From: Bradyrhizobium erythrophlei
Lineage (GTDB): Bacteria > Pseudomonadota > Alphaproteobacteria > Rhizobiales > Xanthobacteraceae
Direction of reading: 5' to 3'
Length of the DNA stretch: 64,000 nucleotides
Assembly (NCBI GenBank): GCA_900129675.1
Contig: FSRD01000001.1
Location: forward strand, 1,105,501-1,169,500
The position numbers and the translations under genes were made by a program. Below, one piece after another: positions 27,475 to 36,158 of the stretch (the stretch's first letter is position 1; every line of letters begins with the position of its first letter). The notes below the pieces were generated by a model, which did no database searches, was not told the origin of the DNA, and saw only the letters and a program-made list of their open reading frames with translations.

Positions 27475-27851
27475 GTAACTATCTCCAAGATGCGCAGATG
27501 CGCTTTGCCCGCACGACCTCCGCGCAGGTTCCATCCGATTTTTAACGATGTCTTGGGGAAAGGAGCCGGTTTCGGCGCGGTCAACAAGGCAGAGCGGTAA
27601 TTCGAATGCGGCTGATATAGACCCTTTCACGGAAAATACAAGCCCTGCAGCAGAGGTCGCTTCTAGCCCGGTAAAAACATGGCAAACGGCTCGTCGGTGG
27701 TACGGCGCAAATGCTGGCGATAAAGGACGTAATTGGCATCGTTTGGTGAGATTCGGCCCAGGGCAAAGCGAAGCAATCCATTCGCCGCGACAAGAAATAA
27801 TGGATTGCTTCGTCGCTGACGCTCCTCGCAATGACGGGAGTACCAATTCAA
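27475..27851. other. Intergenic region, cold-shock gene to sortase
   Basis: About 380 bases between divergent genes. It should hold the cold-shock gene leader and promoter. Toward the sortase it contains a hairpin repeat at 27769-27812. No gene seen. Confidence 0.5.
27769..27812. repeat. Rhizobial hairpin repeat, 14-bp arms
   Basis: CGAAGCAATCCATT (27769-27782) and AATGGATTGCTTCG (27799-27812) are perfect inverted copies around a 16-base loop, followed by CTCCTCGCAATGACGG. This is a recognisable multicopy intergenic element of Bradyrhizobium-like genomes. Confidence 0.65.
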
Positions 27852-28415
27852 ATGCGCCGCTTCGCCGCTCCTCTCCTGCTCGCACTCGGCGGCCTCATTC
27901 TGTTCGGCCAGGGCGCCTACATCCACGCCAAGGCGCGGCTGGCGCAGGTGCTGCTCGAACGCGCCTTCAACGAAACCATCGCCACCGGCCATCCGACAAA
28001 ACCATGGTCATGGGCGGACACCTGGCCGGTCGCGCGCATCGAGGTGAAGCGGATCCATGCCAGCGCCATTGTGCTGGCCGGAAGCAGCGGCCAGGCGCTG
28101 GCCTTTGGTCCCGGCCATCTCGAACGGACGCCCGATGCCGGCGAGCGCGGTGTCGCCGTCTACTCCGCGCACCGCGATACGTATTTCTCTTTCCTCAGGG
28201 ATGTCGCCATCGGCGACGAGATCGACATTACGCGAAGCGATGGCCGCAAAGTCCGTTATCGGGCCGATGCCACCTCGGTGGTGCGTTTCGACGCCTCGGG
28301 AATCGATCCCATGACGGGTGGATATGAACTGGTACTATCGACTTGCTGGCCGTTCGATGCGCTGACGTCGGGGCGGGATCGCTATCTGCTTCATGCCACC
28401 ATGATCGAGCCATAA
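27852..28415 (+). CDS. Class GN-type sortase
   Basis: A 187-residue Gram-negative sortase. One N-terminal membrane helix ([18 protein letters not shown]) is followed by the sortase barrel, with the catalytic His in YSAHRDTYF, Cys in LSTCWPFDA and Arg in [10 protein letters not shown]. Class GN sortases normally sit beside one large vWA/VIT-domain substrate with an LPxTG-like tail; no such gene is present. The ATG at 27852 is used since the earlier one at 27831 lies at the end of the repeat. Confidence 0.82.
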   Translation: MRRFAAPLLLALGGLILFGQGAYIHAKARLAQVLLERAFNETIATGHPTKPWSWADTWPVARIEVKRIHASAIVLAGSSGQALAFGPGHLERTPDAGERGVAVYSAHRDTYFSFLRDVAIGDEIDITRSDGRKVRYRADATSVVRFDASGIDPMTGGYELVLSTCWPFDALTSGRDRYLLHATMIEP

Positions 28416-28538
28416 TCGCCCAAAACAGCGCTACCGGGATGCGCCGAAATGCACGTCACACCCTTGCCACGCGGTGGAAGACCAATAGCTGAACAGATGA
28501 TGGGAAGCGCGAGAACCATTTTAGGCTGAACCAAAATC

Positions 28539-29255
28539 ATGGATTCCGCGATGCACTATCTGCCGCTGACCCCAGGGTTGTTTTCGATCCTGATCCTCCT
28601 GTTTGCGGGGCTGATCATCCTGATCCAGCTTCGCATACTCAGATATGCGTATATGCGGCTGGGTGTTGGGCCGGGGGCTGCCCTGCTCCTGCTGTTCGGC
28701 TCGCTGATCGGCAGCTATTTCAACATCCCGATTACGGTCCTGCCCGGACCGCCCGTGAGATCCGGGCAGATCGTTGAATTCTTTGGCATGCGCTATGTCG
28801 TACCTGTGGCTGTCTCATGGCCGGGCACGGTTCTTGCGGTGAATGTCGGCGGTGCGGTTATCCCGACATTGATGTCCACCTACCTCGTCATTCGGTATCA
28901 GCTCTGGCTCAAGGCGACGCTGACCACCGTTGCCATTGCTCTGGTGATTCATGCGATGGCGACGCCCGTGCCCGGAATTGGCATTGCCGTCCCGGTTTTC
29001 GCGCCTGTCTTGGCCACGGCAATCCTTGCTTTCATCCTGTCTCGCGAATACGCGCCGCCGCTCGCCTACATCGGCGGCTCGATGGGGACATTGATCGGCG
29101 CTGATCTGCTCAATCTCGATAAGATCGGCGGCATCGGCGCGCCAATCGCCTCGATCGGCGGCGCCGGGACATTCGATGGAATATTCCTCACCGGAATCCT
29201 CGCGGTCCTGCTCGCCGGTATCGCCTCTCCTTCGCGTCCGCGACCCGCCTGGTAG
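28539..29255 (+). CDS. DUF1614 membrane protein
   Basis: A 238-residue polytopic protein with about seven membrane helices. The segments LGVGPGAALLLLFGSLIGSY, VNVGGAVIPT and GGSMGTLIGADLLNL, with Gly-rich IGAPIASIGGAGTFDGIFLTG near the end, identify the DUF1614 family. The ribosome site is weak, and an ATG four codons later is possible. Function unknown; it stands alone. Confidence 0.8.
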   Translation: MDSAMHYLPLTPGLFSILILLFAGLIILIQLRILRYAYMRLGVGPGAALLLLFGSLIGSYFNIPITVLPGPPVRSGQIVEFFGMRYVVPVAVSWPGTVLAVNVGGAVIPTLMSTYLVIRYQLWLKATLTTVAIALVIHAMATPVPGIGIAVPVFAPVLATAILAFILSREYAPPLAYIGGSMGTLIGADLLNLDKIGGIGAPIASIGGAGTFDGIFLTGILAVLLAGIASPSRPRPAW

Positions 29256-29446
29256 CAGCGGACCTCGCGGCGGCCCGTCACGTTCCGCGCGCCGGGATAT
29301 CGTGCGCAAAAACAATGGTCTGCATCCACCTCACGCGAGTTGCCACCCTGCTCAAGTCTCAATAAAAAGAATGAAAAATCATGGCCGGTGGCGACTGCGC
29401 TCGATCGTCACGGCCGAAGGAAACAACGGGTTAGGGTAAAAGCTCC

Positions 29447-31669
29447 ATGGAAGCTCCGGCACGCACCGCGTCTCATTCGGCCGAAAAATGGTCGCCTTCG
29501 TCCGACGCCAGCGACATCGTCAAACGCATCCATGCGATGCTGCACCCGCGCAACATCGTGCTGGTCGGTGCAACCGACAAGCCCGGCAACTATGCCGAGC
29601 GCATCTGGAACAATCTGATCAAATATCAATACGGGGGCGGCCTCTATCCCGTTAACGCCAAGCGCGAAACGATCTGGGGCGTGCCCTGCTACAAGGATTT
29701 CGCCAGCCTGCCGGACAAGCCCGATCACGTGCTGGTGCTGGTGCCGGCGCGCTTCGCCGTGCAGGTGATCCGCGACGCCGCGGCCGCGGGCGCCCGCTCC
29801 GCCACCATCGTCACCTCGGGTTTCAGCGAATTGCAGGATGAGGAAAGCCAGCGGCTGGCGGTCGAATTGCAGCGGGCGGTGCGCGAGACCGGCCTTGCCG
29901 TGACCGGTCCGAACTGCCTCGGCAATTTGAGCGCGGGGGAAAAGCTGTTCACCAATATCGACGACCGCATCGTCACCATGGAAGCGGGGCCGGTGGCGAT
30001 CGCCGGACAATCCGGCGCGATCGTGATGGCGATTCGCCAGGCGCTGGAGGATCGGGGCGTCGGCGTCGGCTATATGGTCACGACCGGCAACGAGACCGGG
30101 CTGGAGACGCCGGACCTGATGGCCTATTTCGCGGCCGATCCCTCCGTCCGCGTCATCGTGGTCTATCTCGAGGGCGTGCGGAACACGAAGGTGTTTCGGG
30201 AGGCCTGCAAGGCCGCGCGGGCGGCGGGCAAACCCGTCATCGCACTGAAACTCGGCACCTCCGAGGGCGGCCGCGCTGCAGCGATGGCGCATACGGGCGC
30301 GCTCGCCGGCTCGATCGAAACGTTTGACGCGATCTCGACGCGCGAAGGCGTGGTCCGCGTCCGCGGCCTGGATGAGCTGATCGAGACCACCGAATGTTTC
30401 GTTCACGCCGATCCGCCAAAGAGCAACCGCCTCGCCGCGGTGTCGCTGTCGGGCGGCAAGCGCGGCCTTCTGATCGACGCCTTCCATTCGGCCGGCCTGA
30501 ACTTTGCGCCGCTGAGCGCCAGCGCCACCGAAAAGCTGGCGAAGATGCTGGGCCCCGGCAGCATCGTCGGCAATCCGCTCGACGCCGGCTTTGCCGCCGT
30601 CGTCGATCCCTCCGTCTACATGCAGTCGATCAAGGTCATGATCGACGATCCCGACACCGACATCGTCATCATCGACGCGGAATTGCCGAAGGCGCCGCAT
30701 GCACTGCGCGAACGCAATTTGCGCATCGTCAACGACATGGCCGGCGCGGCCTCCAAGCCCGTGGTTTACATCAGCACGATGTCGATCGGCTTCACCGAAT
30801 TCACCAAGGGCTTGCGCAAGTCGCTGCCGAATATCGCGGTCATGCAGGGGCTCGATCGCGCGGTGGGCGCGATCAAGTCGCTGATCGACTATGCCTCGCT
30901 GCGCAAGGTAGTACCGGAGATCGCGTCGAGTTCGAATGCTCCCGCGCGGGCCATGCTGGAGAAGATGCTCAAGAGCGCCAATGGCGCGGCGGCGCTCGAC
31001 GAGGTCGCCTCGAAAAAGCTGCTCAAGGCTTATGGCATTCCGGTTTCAAAGGAAGAGATCGCGCAGACCGCCGCGGAAGCGGTAAAGATCGCCAAGAAAA
31101 TCGGCTTTCCCGTGGTGGCAAAAGTCGTCAGCGCCGAGATCCTGCACAAATCGGACATCGGCGGCGTGGTGCTGAACATCAACAGCGCGGCTGAAGTGAA
31201 GAAGGCGTTCAACGACATCACGACGCGGGTGAAAAAACTCAAGAACAAGCCGAAACTCGAAGGCATCCTGATCGCGCAGCAGGTCAAGGCCGATCTCGAA
31301 CTCGTGGTCGGCGCCTCGCTCGATGCCGAAATGGGCCCAGTGGTGCTGTTCGGCACCGGCGGCGTCGATATCGAGCTGATGAAGGATGTTGCACTGGCAG
31401 GCGCACCGCTCGACGCTGACGAGGCGAAACAACTGATCCACAAGACCAAGGCCGGCGTGAAGATCAAGGGATATCGCGGCAAGCCGGCGCTGCACGAGGC
31501 GTCCGCCATCAAGGCTCTGGTCGGCCTCTCCAACCTGATGGCCGACGCGGGAAACCGGATTGCGTCGATCGACGTCAATCCGTTCCTGATCAACAGCAAG
31601 CTCGGTGTCGCCGTGGATGGGTTGATCGTGTTGAATAACGCCGCGGCGAACAAGGCGGCGGGGCATTAG
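29447..31669 (+). CDS. NDP-forming acyl-CoA synthetase, fused subunits
   Basis: A 740-residue acyl-CoA synthetase of the ADP/NDP-forming class, with alpha and beta parts fused. Order: CoA-binding Rossmann domain (NIVLVGATDKPGN, residues 35-130), succinyl-CoA-ligase-like domains with the phospho-His motif AMAHTGALAGS (His near 284), then an ATP-grasp domain from about residue 500 (LLKAYGIPVSKEE, VVAKVVSAEILHKSDIGGV). It interconverts acyl-CoA and free acid with a nucleotide. Rhodopseudomonas and Bradyrhizobium carry several such enzymes for organic acids. The start has a moderate ribosome site. Confidence 0.88.
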   Translation: MEAPARTASHSAEKWSPSSDASDIVKRIHAMLHPRNIVLVGATDKPGNYAERIWNNLIKYQYGGGLYPVNAKRETIWGVPCYKDFASLPDKPDHVLVLVPARFAVQVIRDAAAAGARSATIVTSGFSELQDEESQRLAVELQRAVRETGLAVTGPNCLGNLSAGEKLFTNIDDRIVTMEAGPVAIAGQSGAIVMAIRQALEDRGVGVGYMVTTGNETGLETPDLMAYFAADPSVRVIVVYLEGVRNTKVFREACKAARAAGKPVIALKLGTSEGGRAAAMAHTGALAGSIETFDAISTREGVVRVRGLDELIETTECFVHADPPKSNRLAAVSLSGGKRGLLIDAFHSAGLNFAPLSASATEKLAKMLGPGSIVGNPLDAGFAAVVDPSVYMQSIKVMIDDPDTDIVIIDAELPKAPHALRERNLRIVNDMAGAASKPVVYISTMSIGFTEFTKGLRKSLPNIAVMQGLDRAVGAIKSLIDYASLRKVVPEIASSSNAPARAMLEKMLKSANGAAALDEVASKKLLKAYGIPVSKEEIAQTAAEAVKIAKKIGFPVVAKVVSAEILHKSDIGGVVLNINSAAEVKKAFNDITTRVKKLKNKPKLEGILIAQQVKADLELVVGASLDAEMGPVVLFGTGGVDIELMKDVALAGAPLDADEAKQLIHKTKAGVKIKGYRGKPALHEASAIKALVGLSNLMADAGNRIASIDVNPFLINSKLGVAVDGLIVLNNAAANKAAGH

Positions 31670-31678
31670 GGTTATCTC

Positions 31679-31761
31679 GTCATGCGCGGGCTTGACCCGC
31701 GCATCCATCCAAAATGACTCCTTCGAAGAGGATGGATTGCCGGGTCAAGCCCGGCAATGAC
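31679..31761. repeat. Rhizobial hairpin repeat, nested arms
   Basis: Three nested inverted repeats: GTCAT/ATGAC outermost, GGGCTTGACCCG (31688-31699) with CGGGTCAAGCCC (31741-31752), and ATCCATCC (31703-31710) with GGATGGAT (31730-31737). It lies between convergent genes and is a common intergenic repeat type; it may serve as a terminator. Confidence 0.7.
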
Positions 31762-31773
31762 GGTCGATAAGTC

Positions 31774-32532
31774 TCACAACCCCGCACCCCACTGCCGCGC
31801 GGTCTGCAAAATCCAGTCGCGGTACAGCGTCAGCGGCGTGACCCCCGTCATGCCGCCGCAACCGGCTGAGCCGTTCGGCCCGGTCGACCAGCTGATGACC
31901 CCGATGATGGCAGGGCCGGCCTGCTTGTCCTCGAACACCGGTCCGCCGGAATCGCCGGTGCAGGCGCCCATCCCGTCGCGCAGGCCCTGCCCCACCGGAT
32001 CGACCAGGCGAATCTGCAGTGTTCCCGGCTTGCCGGTCGCGACAAGCCCCGCCACGCGGATGGTGCCGCCGCTCTTGCCGTCGCCGCGAACCGTCACGCC
32101 GATGCCGGCGATCGTAAAGCGGCCGCCGACCATGATGGGAATGTTGGGCATGCCGAGCGCGGACGGCGTCTTCCCTTTGGCGGGTTCAGGCAGTTGCAGC
32201 AGCGCAACGTCGGCAGTGGCGCGATGCGCCAGCATCGCCTGGATGTTGAAGGCGGGGTGAACCACGACGGTCCTGACGTCCTGCAATTGCGGCGGCTTGT
32301 CCGCGGCATATTCGACGATCTTGTAATCGGCGCCGGGCTGCACGCAATGCGCCGCCGTCAGCACCAGTTTCGGCGCGATGAGCGCACCGGTGCAGAAATT
32401 GCCGCGTGAGCCGACGATGGTGACGACGGAGCGGCCGACGCCCTCGGCCGACGGCGCGCCGCCGCCGACGATGGCGTGGACAGGTGCGGCAACCAGCAGC
32501 AGGCCCGCCATCACTGGAATCGAGAATTTCAT
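31774..32532 (-). CDS. Secreted trypsin-like serine protease
   Basis: A 252-residue S1-family protease with a signal peptide (MKFSIPVMAGLLLVAAPVHA) leading straight into IVGGGAPS, which resembles the trypsin activation N-terminus. The triad is complete: LTAAHC (His), TADVALLQL (Asp), GACTGDSGGPV (Ser). Cys positions fit disulfides for a periplasmic or secreted enzyme. The ATG at 32532 is preferred because the longer frame overlaps the divergent HAD gene and lacks a signal. No adjacent inhibitor seen. Confidence 0.88.
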   Translation of the reverse strand: MKFSIPVMAGLLLVAAPVHAIVGGGAPSAEGVGRSVVTIVGSRGNFCTGALIAPKLVLTAAHCVQPGADYKIVEYAADKPPQLQDVRTVVVHPAFNIQAMLAHRATADVALLQLPEPAKGKTPSALGMPNIPIMVGGRFTIAGIGVTVRGDGKSGGTIRVAGLVATGKPGTLQIRLVDPVGQGLRDGMGACTGDSGGPVFEDKQAGPAIIGVISWSTGPNGSAGCGGMTGVTPLTLYRDWILQTARQWGAGL

Positions 32533-32644
32533 CGCGCAGAAATAGCCGTTGCGACAGGCGTCGCCAAGCCGCGGTTCAGACTGGTCCCGATCAGCATTCC
32601 GTGTTAGCCGCTCCCGGGCGCGTACAGGCCATGGGTGGGTAAGC

Positions 32645-33277
32645 ATGATCGAAGCGGTGATCTGGGATTTCGGCGGCGTGTTGACGACCTCGCCATTCGA
32701 GGCGTTTGCGCGGTTCGAGAGCGAGCGCGGACTGCCCGCCGACATCATCCGCCGCACCAATGCCGCCAATCATCTGGAAAATGCCTGGGCCAAGTTCGAG
32801 CGCGCCGAGGTCGACATCGAGGCGTTCGACAAATTGTTCGCAACCGAATCGCGGGCGCTGGGCGCGGAAGTTCGCGGCAAGGATGTGTTGCCGCTGCTGT
32901 CGGGCGACCTACGGCCCGAAATGGTCGAGGCGCTCAAGCGCGTGAAAGCCAAATTCAAGACCGGCTGCATCACCAACAATCTTCCCGCCAATGCCATCGG
33001 CAGCCGGAGCGGTCGGTCGCTTTACGTCGCCGAAGTCATGGTGCTGTTCGATCATGTGATTGAATCCGCAAAAATCGGTCTGCGAAAGCCCGACCCGCGC
33101 ATCTATCAGATGATGGTCGAGACGCTGGAGGTGAATCCGAAAAATTGCGTCTATCTCGACGATCTCGGCGTCAATCTGAAGCCGGCACGCGATATGGGCA
33201 TGACCACGATCAAGGTGCTCAACGCCGCGCAGGCCATCGGCGAGCTCGAGGCCGCGACCGGGCTGGTGCTGACATAA
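32645..33277 (+). CDS. HAD-superfamily hydrolase
   Basis: A 210-residue HAD-IA hydrolase. Motif I is VIWDFGGVLTTSP (nucleophile Asp; the usual second Asp is Gly, as in the epoxide-hydrolase phosphatase-domain subgroup), motif II ITNN, motif III Lys in RKPDPRIY, motif IV VYLDDLGVN. Substrate unknown, likely a small phosphate ester or haloacid-like compound. Divergent from the trypsin-like gene. Confidence 0.87.
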   Translation: MIEAVIWDFGGVLTTSPFEAFARFESERGLPADIIRRTNAANHLENAWAKFERAEVDIEAFDKLFATESRALGAEVRGKDVLPLLSGDLRPEMVEALKRVKAKFKTGCITNNLPANAIGSRSGRSLYVAEVMVLFDHVIESAKIGLRKPDPRIYQMMVETLEVNPKNCVYLDDLGVNLKPARDMGMTTIKVLNAAQAIGELEAATGLVLT

Positions 33278-33343
33278 GTTTGGTTCCACGCGGGCATTCA
33301 CGGCCCATTCAGACAGCAAGCCTAAATCCATCAGGAGGATGCC

Positions 33344-33652
33344 ATGAAACTTCCCGTCATCGCCATTGTTTCGGCCGGCTCGATTGTGTTTTCGGTCGCG
33401 GCATTTGCACAGTCTGCACCGGCTCCTGCGCCGGCTGCTCCGGTACAAGCCAATCCCGCAGCCGCGGTGCCGGTACCCAGCGGGAAACGATTGGCGTGCC
33501 AAACCGCGTCCCAGGCCCTGAAAGGGCAGGACCGGCAGGACCAGGTCCAGCTCTGCATGGCGCAGGCACGTCTCGACTGCCTCAAGCAGGCGATCGACCA
33601 GAAGATCGTCGGCCCGCAGCGCAAGGATTTCATGCAGACCTGCGCGAACTAA
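33344..33652 (+). CDS. Exported PsiF-like small protein
   Basis: A 102-residue protein with signal peptide (MKLPVIAIVSAGSIVFSVAA), an Ala/Pro linker and a C-terminal part with four Cys. Two segments, CQTASQALKGQDRQDQVQLC and CLKQAIDQKIVGPQRKDFMQ plus TC, have the spacing and K-G/R-x-x-F-M pattern of PsiF repeats. PsiF proteins are phosphate-starvation induced in enterics; the role here is unknown. AGGAGG precedes the ATG. Confidence 0.6.
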   Translation: MKLPVIAIVSAGSIVFSVAAFAQSAPAPAPAAPVQANPAAAVPVPSGKRLACQTASQALKGQDRQDQVQLCMAQARLDCLKQAIDQKIVGPQRKDFMQTCAN

Positions 33653-33824
33653 CGGGTCGATTTTCCAACAGCCGCTTCCCCCCGCCCGACAAGCGCACCG
33701 GGCCGGTATTGCGCTCTGCGGAAAATGCCGGAACCTGTCGCTTCGACAGCTGAAACTTGGCTTGTTCTTTGCCGGGAACGCAGGCAGAACATAGCTGAAT
33801 TCTGCAACATCCGGAGTTGAACTC

Positions 33825-34772
33825 GTGGCTGAACATCGGCCTTCGGCCTCGATCGAGGCAGTGGAAAGCGGCCTCGCGGCGCAAGGCTACATTGCGAGCC
33901 GGCAGATCGCGACCGCGGTGTATCTCGCGCAGCAGATCGAAAAACCGATCCTGGTCGAAGGCCCCGCAGGCGTCGGCAAGACCGAGCTTGCAAAAGCGAT
34001 CGCGGCCTGGCGCGGGCTGAAGATGATCCGCCTGCAATGCTATGAGGGACTGGACGAGGCCAAGGCGCTGTACGAGTGGAAATACGCCAAGCAGCTTTTG
34101 TATACCCAGATCCTGAAGGACAAGCTTGGCGAAGTGCTCGGCGGTGCCGCGACGCTGCATGCCGCGCTGGATCAGCTGCACGATTTCGGCGACGTGTTCT
34201 TCTCCAAGGAATTCGTGGAACCGCGGCCGCTGCTGCAGGCACTGGAACAGCCCGCGGGCTGCGTGCTTTTGATCGACGAGATCGACAAGTCGGATGCCGA
34301 GTTCGAATCGCTGCTGCTGGAGATCCTCAGCGATTTCCAGGTCACCATTCCCGAACTTGGAACGGTTGTCGCCGTCGCACCGCCGACCGTGATCCTGACC
34401 TCGAACAGCGAGCGCGACCTCGGCGACGCGCTGAAGCGGCGCTGCCTCCACCTTCACATCGGTTTCCCCGAGCAGAAGCTCGAGGAGCGCATCGTCGAAA
34501 GCCGCGTTCCCGGCATTTCCCAGACGCTGCGCAAGCAGATGGTCGGATTCATCCACGAGATCCGCACGCTGGACCTGAAGAAGCTGCCGTCGGTGAGCGA
34601 GACCATCGACTGGGCGCGCGTGCTGGTGCTGCTGCAGGCGACCGAACTTGGCCACGAGATGGTCAAGGACACGCTCAACGTGCTCTTGAAATATGAGGCG
34701 GACATCGAGGCCGCACAGCCTCAGGTCGGCACGTTCATCGCCAAGGCCTCGCGCCAGGGCGTCTTCGGGTAG
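33825..34772 (+). CDS. MoxR-family AAA+ ATPase (CoxD-like)
   Basis: A 315-residue AAA+ ATPase. Walker A is VEGPAGVGKTELAKA, Walker B LLIDEIDKSD, sensor 1 ILTSNSERDL, and the Arg-finger region LKRRCLHLHI. MoxR/CoxD ATPases act with a vWA partner to mature metal enzymes such as CO dehydrogenase-type molybdenum hydroxylases. Start is a GTG at 33825 with GGAG eight bases upstream. The CoxE-like partner follows six bases after the stop, and a molybdenum hydroxylase operon lies just beyond, on the other strand. Confidence 0.9.
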   Translation: MAEHRPSASIEAVESGLAAQGYIASRQIATAVYLAQQIEKPILVEGPAGVGKTELAKAIAAWRGLKMIRLQCYEGLDEAKALYEWKYAKQLLYTQILKDKLGEVLGGAATLHAALDQLHDFGDVFFSKEFVEPRPLLQALEQPAGCVLLIDEIDKSDAEFESLLLEILSDFQVTIPELGTVVAVAPPTVILTSNSERDLGDALKRRCLHLHIGFPEQKLEERIVESRVPGISQTLRKQMVGFIHEIRTLDLKKLPSVSETIDWARVLVLLQATELGHEMVKDTLNVLLKYEADIEAAQPQVGTFIAKASRQGVFG

Positions 34773-34778
34773 CAGAGG

Positions 34779-36152
34779 ATGAGAGAGAACCTGCATCGCT
34801 TCTTTCGTGCGGCGCGGGGGGCGGGCGTACGGCTCTCGCCGGCCGAAAGCATCGATGCGATGCGGGCGGTGGCGAAAGTCGGCTTTTCGGATCGAGCGAT
34901 TCTGCGCGATACCTTTCTGCTGACGCTCGCCAAGACCCAGGACGAGAAGAAGGCGTTGGGCGATTGCTTCGACCTGTTCTTCGATCAGCCGGAGCCGTCG
35001 CAGGCCGCGCCCGACGACGGCGATGCAGACGATTCGGAATCCGGCACTGAAACGACTGAATCCGGTTCGGACAGCGCCGGCGGCGGCGATGAGGCACAGG
35101 ATCTCGGCCCGCTCGCGCAGATGCTGCTGTCGCAGGATCGCAACGAGATGGCCGCCGCGATCGCAAACGCATCGAGCGCGGCCTCCTTGTCCGACATCCG
35201 CTACTTCACCCAGCGCGGGATATTTTCGGGCCGCATCCTCGATGCGATGGGCATCCAGCGGCTTCGCGACGACCTCGATGATCTGACCGCGACAAACCCG
35301 GCCCTGGCAGAACGGCTGACCGCGGCCCTCGACGGGTTGCGCGACACCGTTCGCGACACCGTCTCGCAGGCGCTGATGCTGTACGGACGCGAGGAAGCCG
35401 AGAATTTGCGCAACGAGATCCTGCGCAACGCGCCGCTGTCCCGGATCGAGCCGCGGCAAGTCGAGCAGATGCGGCAGCTGATTCGCCAGATCGCACGCCG
35501 CCTGCGCGAGCGCTACAGCAAGCCGCGCAAGCGGCAGCGCCGCGGCCATCTCGATGTGCGCCGGACCTTACGCCGTAATGCCGCGTGGGGCAGCGTTCCT
35601 TTCCTCACCGCCTGGAAGCGCAAGCATCGCGACAAGCCGAAGATCGTTGCCCTCTGCGACGTCTCGGGTTCGGTGGCGCGGGTTTCCGATTTCTTCCTGC
35701 TGCTGATCCACAGCCTGCATGAGGTCGTTTCCGACGTTCGCTCGTTCGCTTTTTCCGGGCACCTGATCGAGGTCAGCGACATCCTGGAGGCCAAATCGCC
35801 GGAAGAGGCGATGGCCGAGATCATGGCCAAGGTCGGGTTCGGCTCGTCCGACTACGGCGGCTCGCTCGCCGATTTCGAAAAGCAATGGATGAGCGCGGTG
35901 ACGCCGCAGACCACCGTGATCGTGCTCGGCGACGCCCGCAGCAACAATCTCGATCCGCGCGCGGATATTCTGCGCCGCATCGGCGAGCGGTCGAAGCGGC
36001 TGGTATGGCTCAACCCCGAAGGGCGCATGGCCTGGGGCTGGGGCGATTCCGAAATGCCGCGCTATTCGACCTTCTGTACCGTCGTGCGCCAATGCGCCAC
36101 AGCACAACAGCTCGAGCGCGCGGTGTCGGACATCGTCGCGACCTATCAGTAG
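34779..36152 (+). CDS. CoxE-like vWA-domain protein
   Basis: A 457-residue protein of the CoxE-like vWA family. An N-terminal helical part (MRENLHRFFRAARGAGVRLS) is followed by an acidic low-complexity stretch near residue 75, and the vWA domain begins near residue 285 with a MIDAS motif ALCDVSGSV. It pairs with the MoxR ATPase just upstream, presumably as a chaperone for assembly of the molybdenum enzyme encoded convergently six bases away. Confidence 0.9.
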   Translation: MRENLHRFFRAARGAGVRLSPAESIDAMRAVAKVGFSDRAILRDTFLLTLAKTQDEKKALGDCFDLFFDQPEPSQAAPDDGDADDSESGTETTESGSDSAGGGDEAQDLGPLAQMLLSQDRNEMAAAIANASSAASLSDIRYFTQRGIFSGRILDAMGIQRLRDDLDDLTATNPALAERLTAALDGLRDTVRDTVSQALMLYGREEAENLRNEILRNAPLSRIEPRQVEQMRQLIRQIARRLRERYSKPRKRQRRGHLDVRRTLRRNAAWGSVPFLTAWKRKHRDKPKIVALCDVSGSVARVSDFFLLLIHSLHEVVSDVRSFAFSGHLIEVSDILEAKSPEEAMAEIMAKVGFGSSDYGGSLADFEKQWMSAVTPQTTVIVLGDARSNNLDPRADILRRIGERSKRLVWLNPEGRMAWGWGDSEMPRYSTFCTVVRQCATAQQLERAVSDIVATYQ

Positions 36153-36158
36153 AGCGCC

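Noticed and set aside
33630..35549. 639-residue minus-strand frame
   Set aside because: Antisense to the MoxR and CoxE genes, whose motifs are unmistakable.
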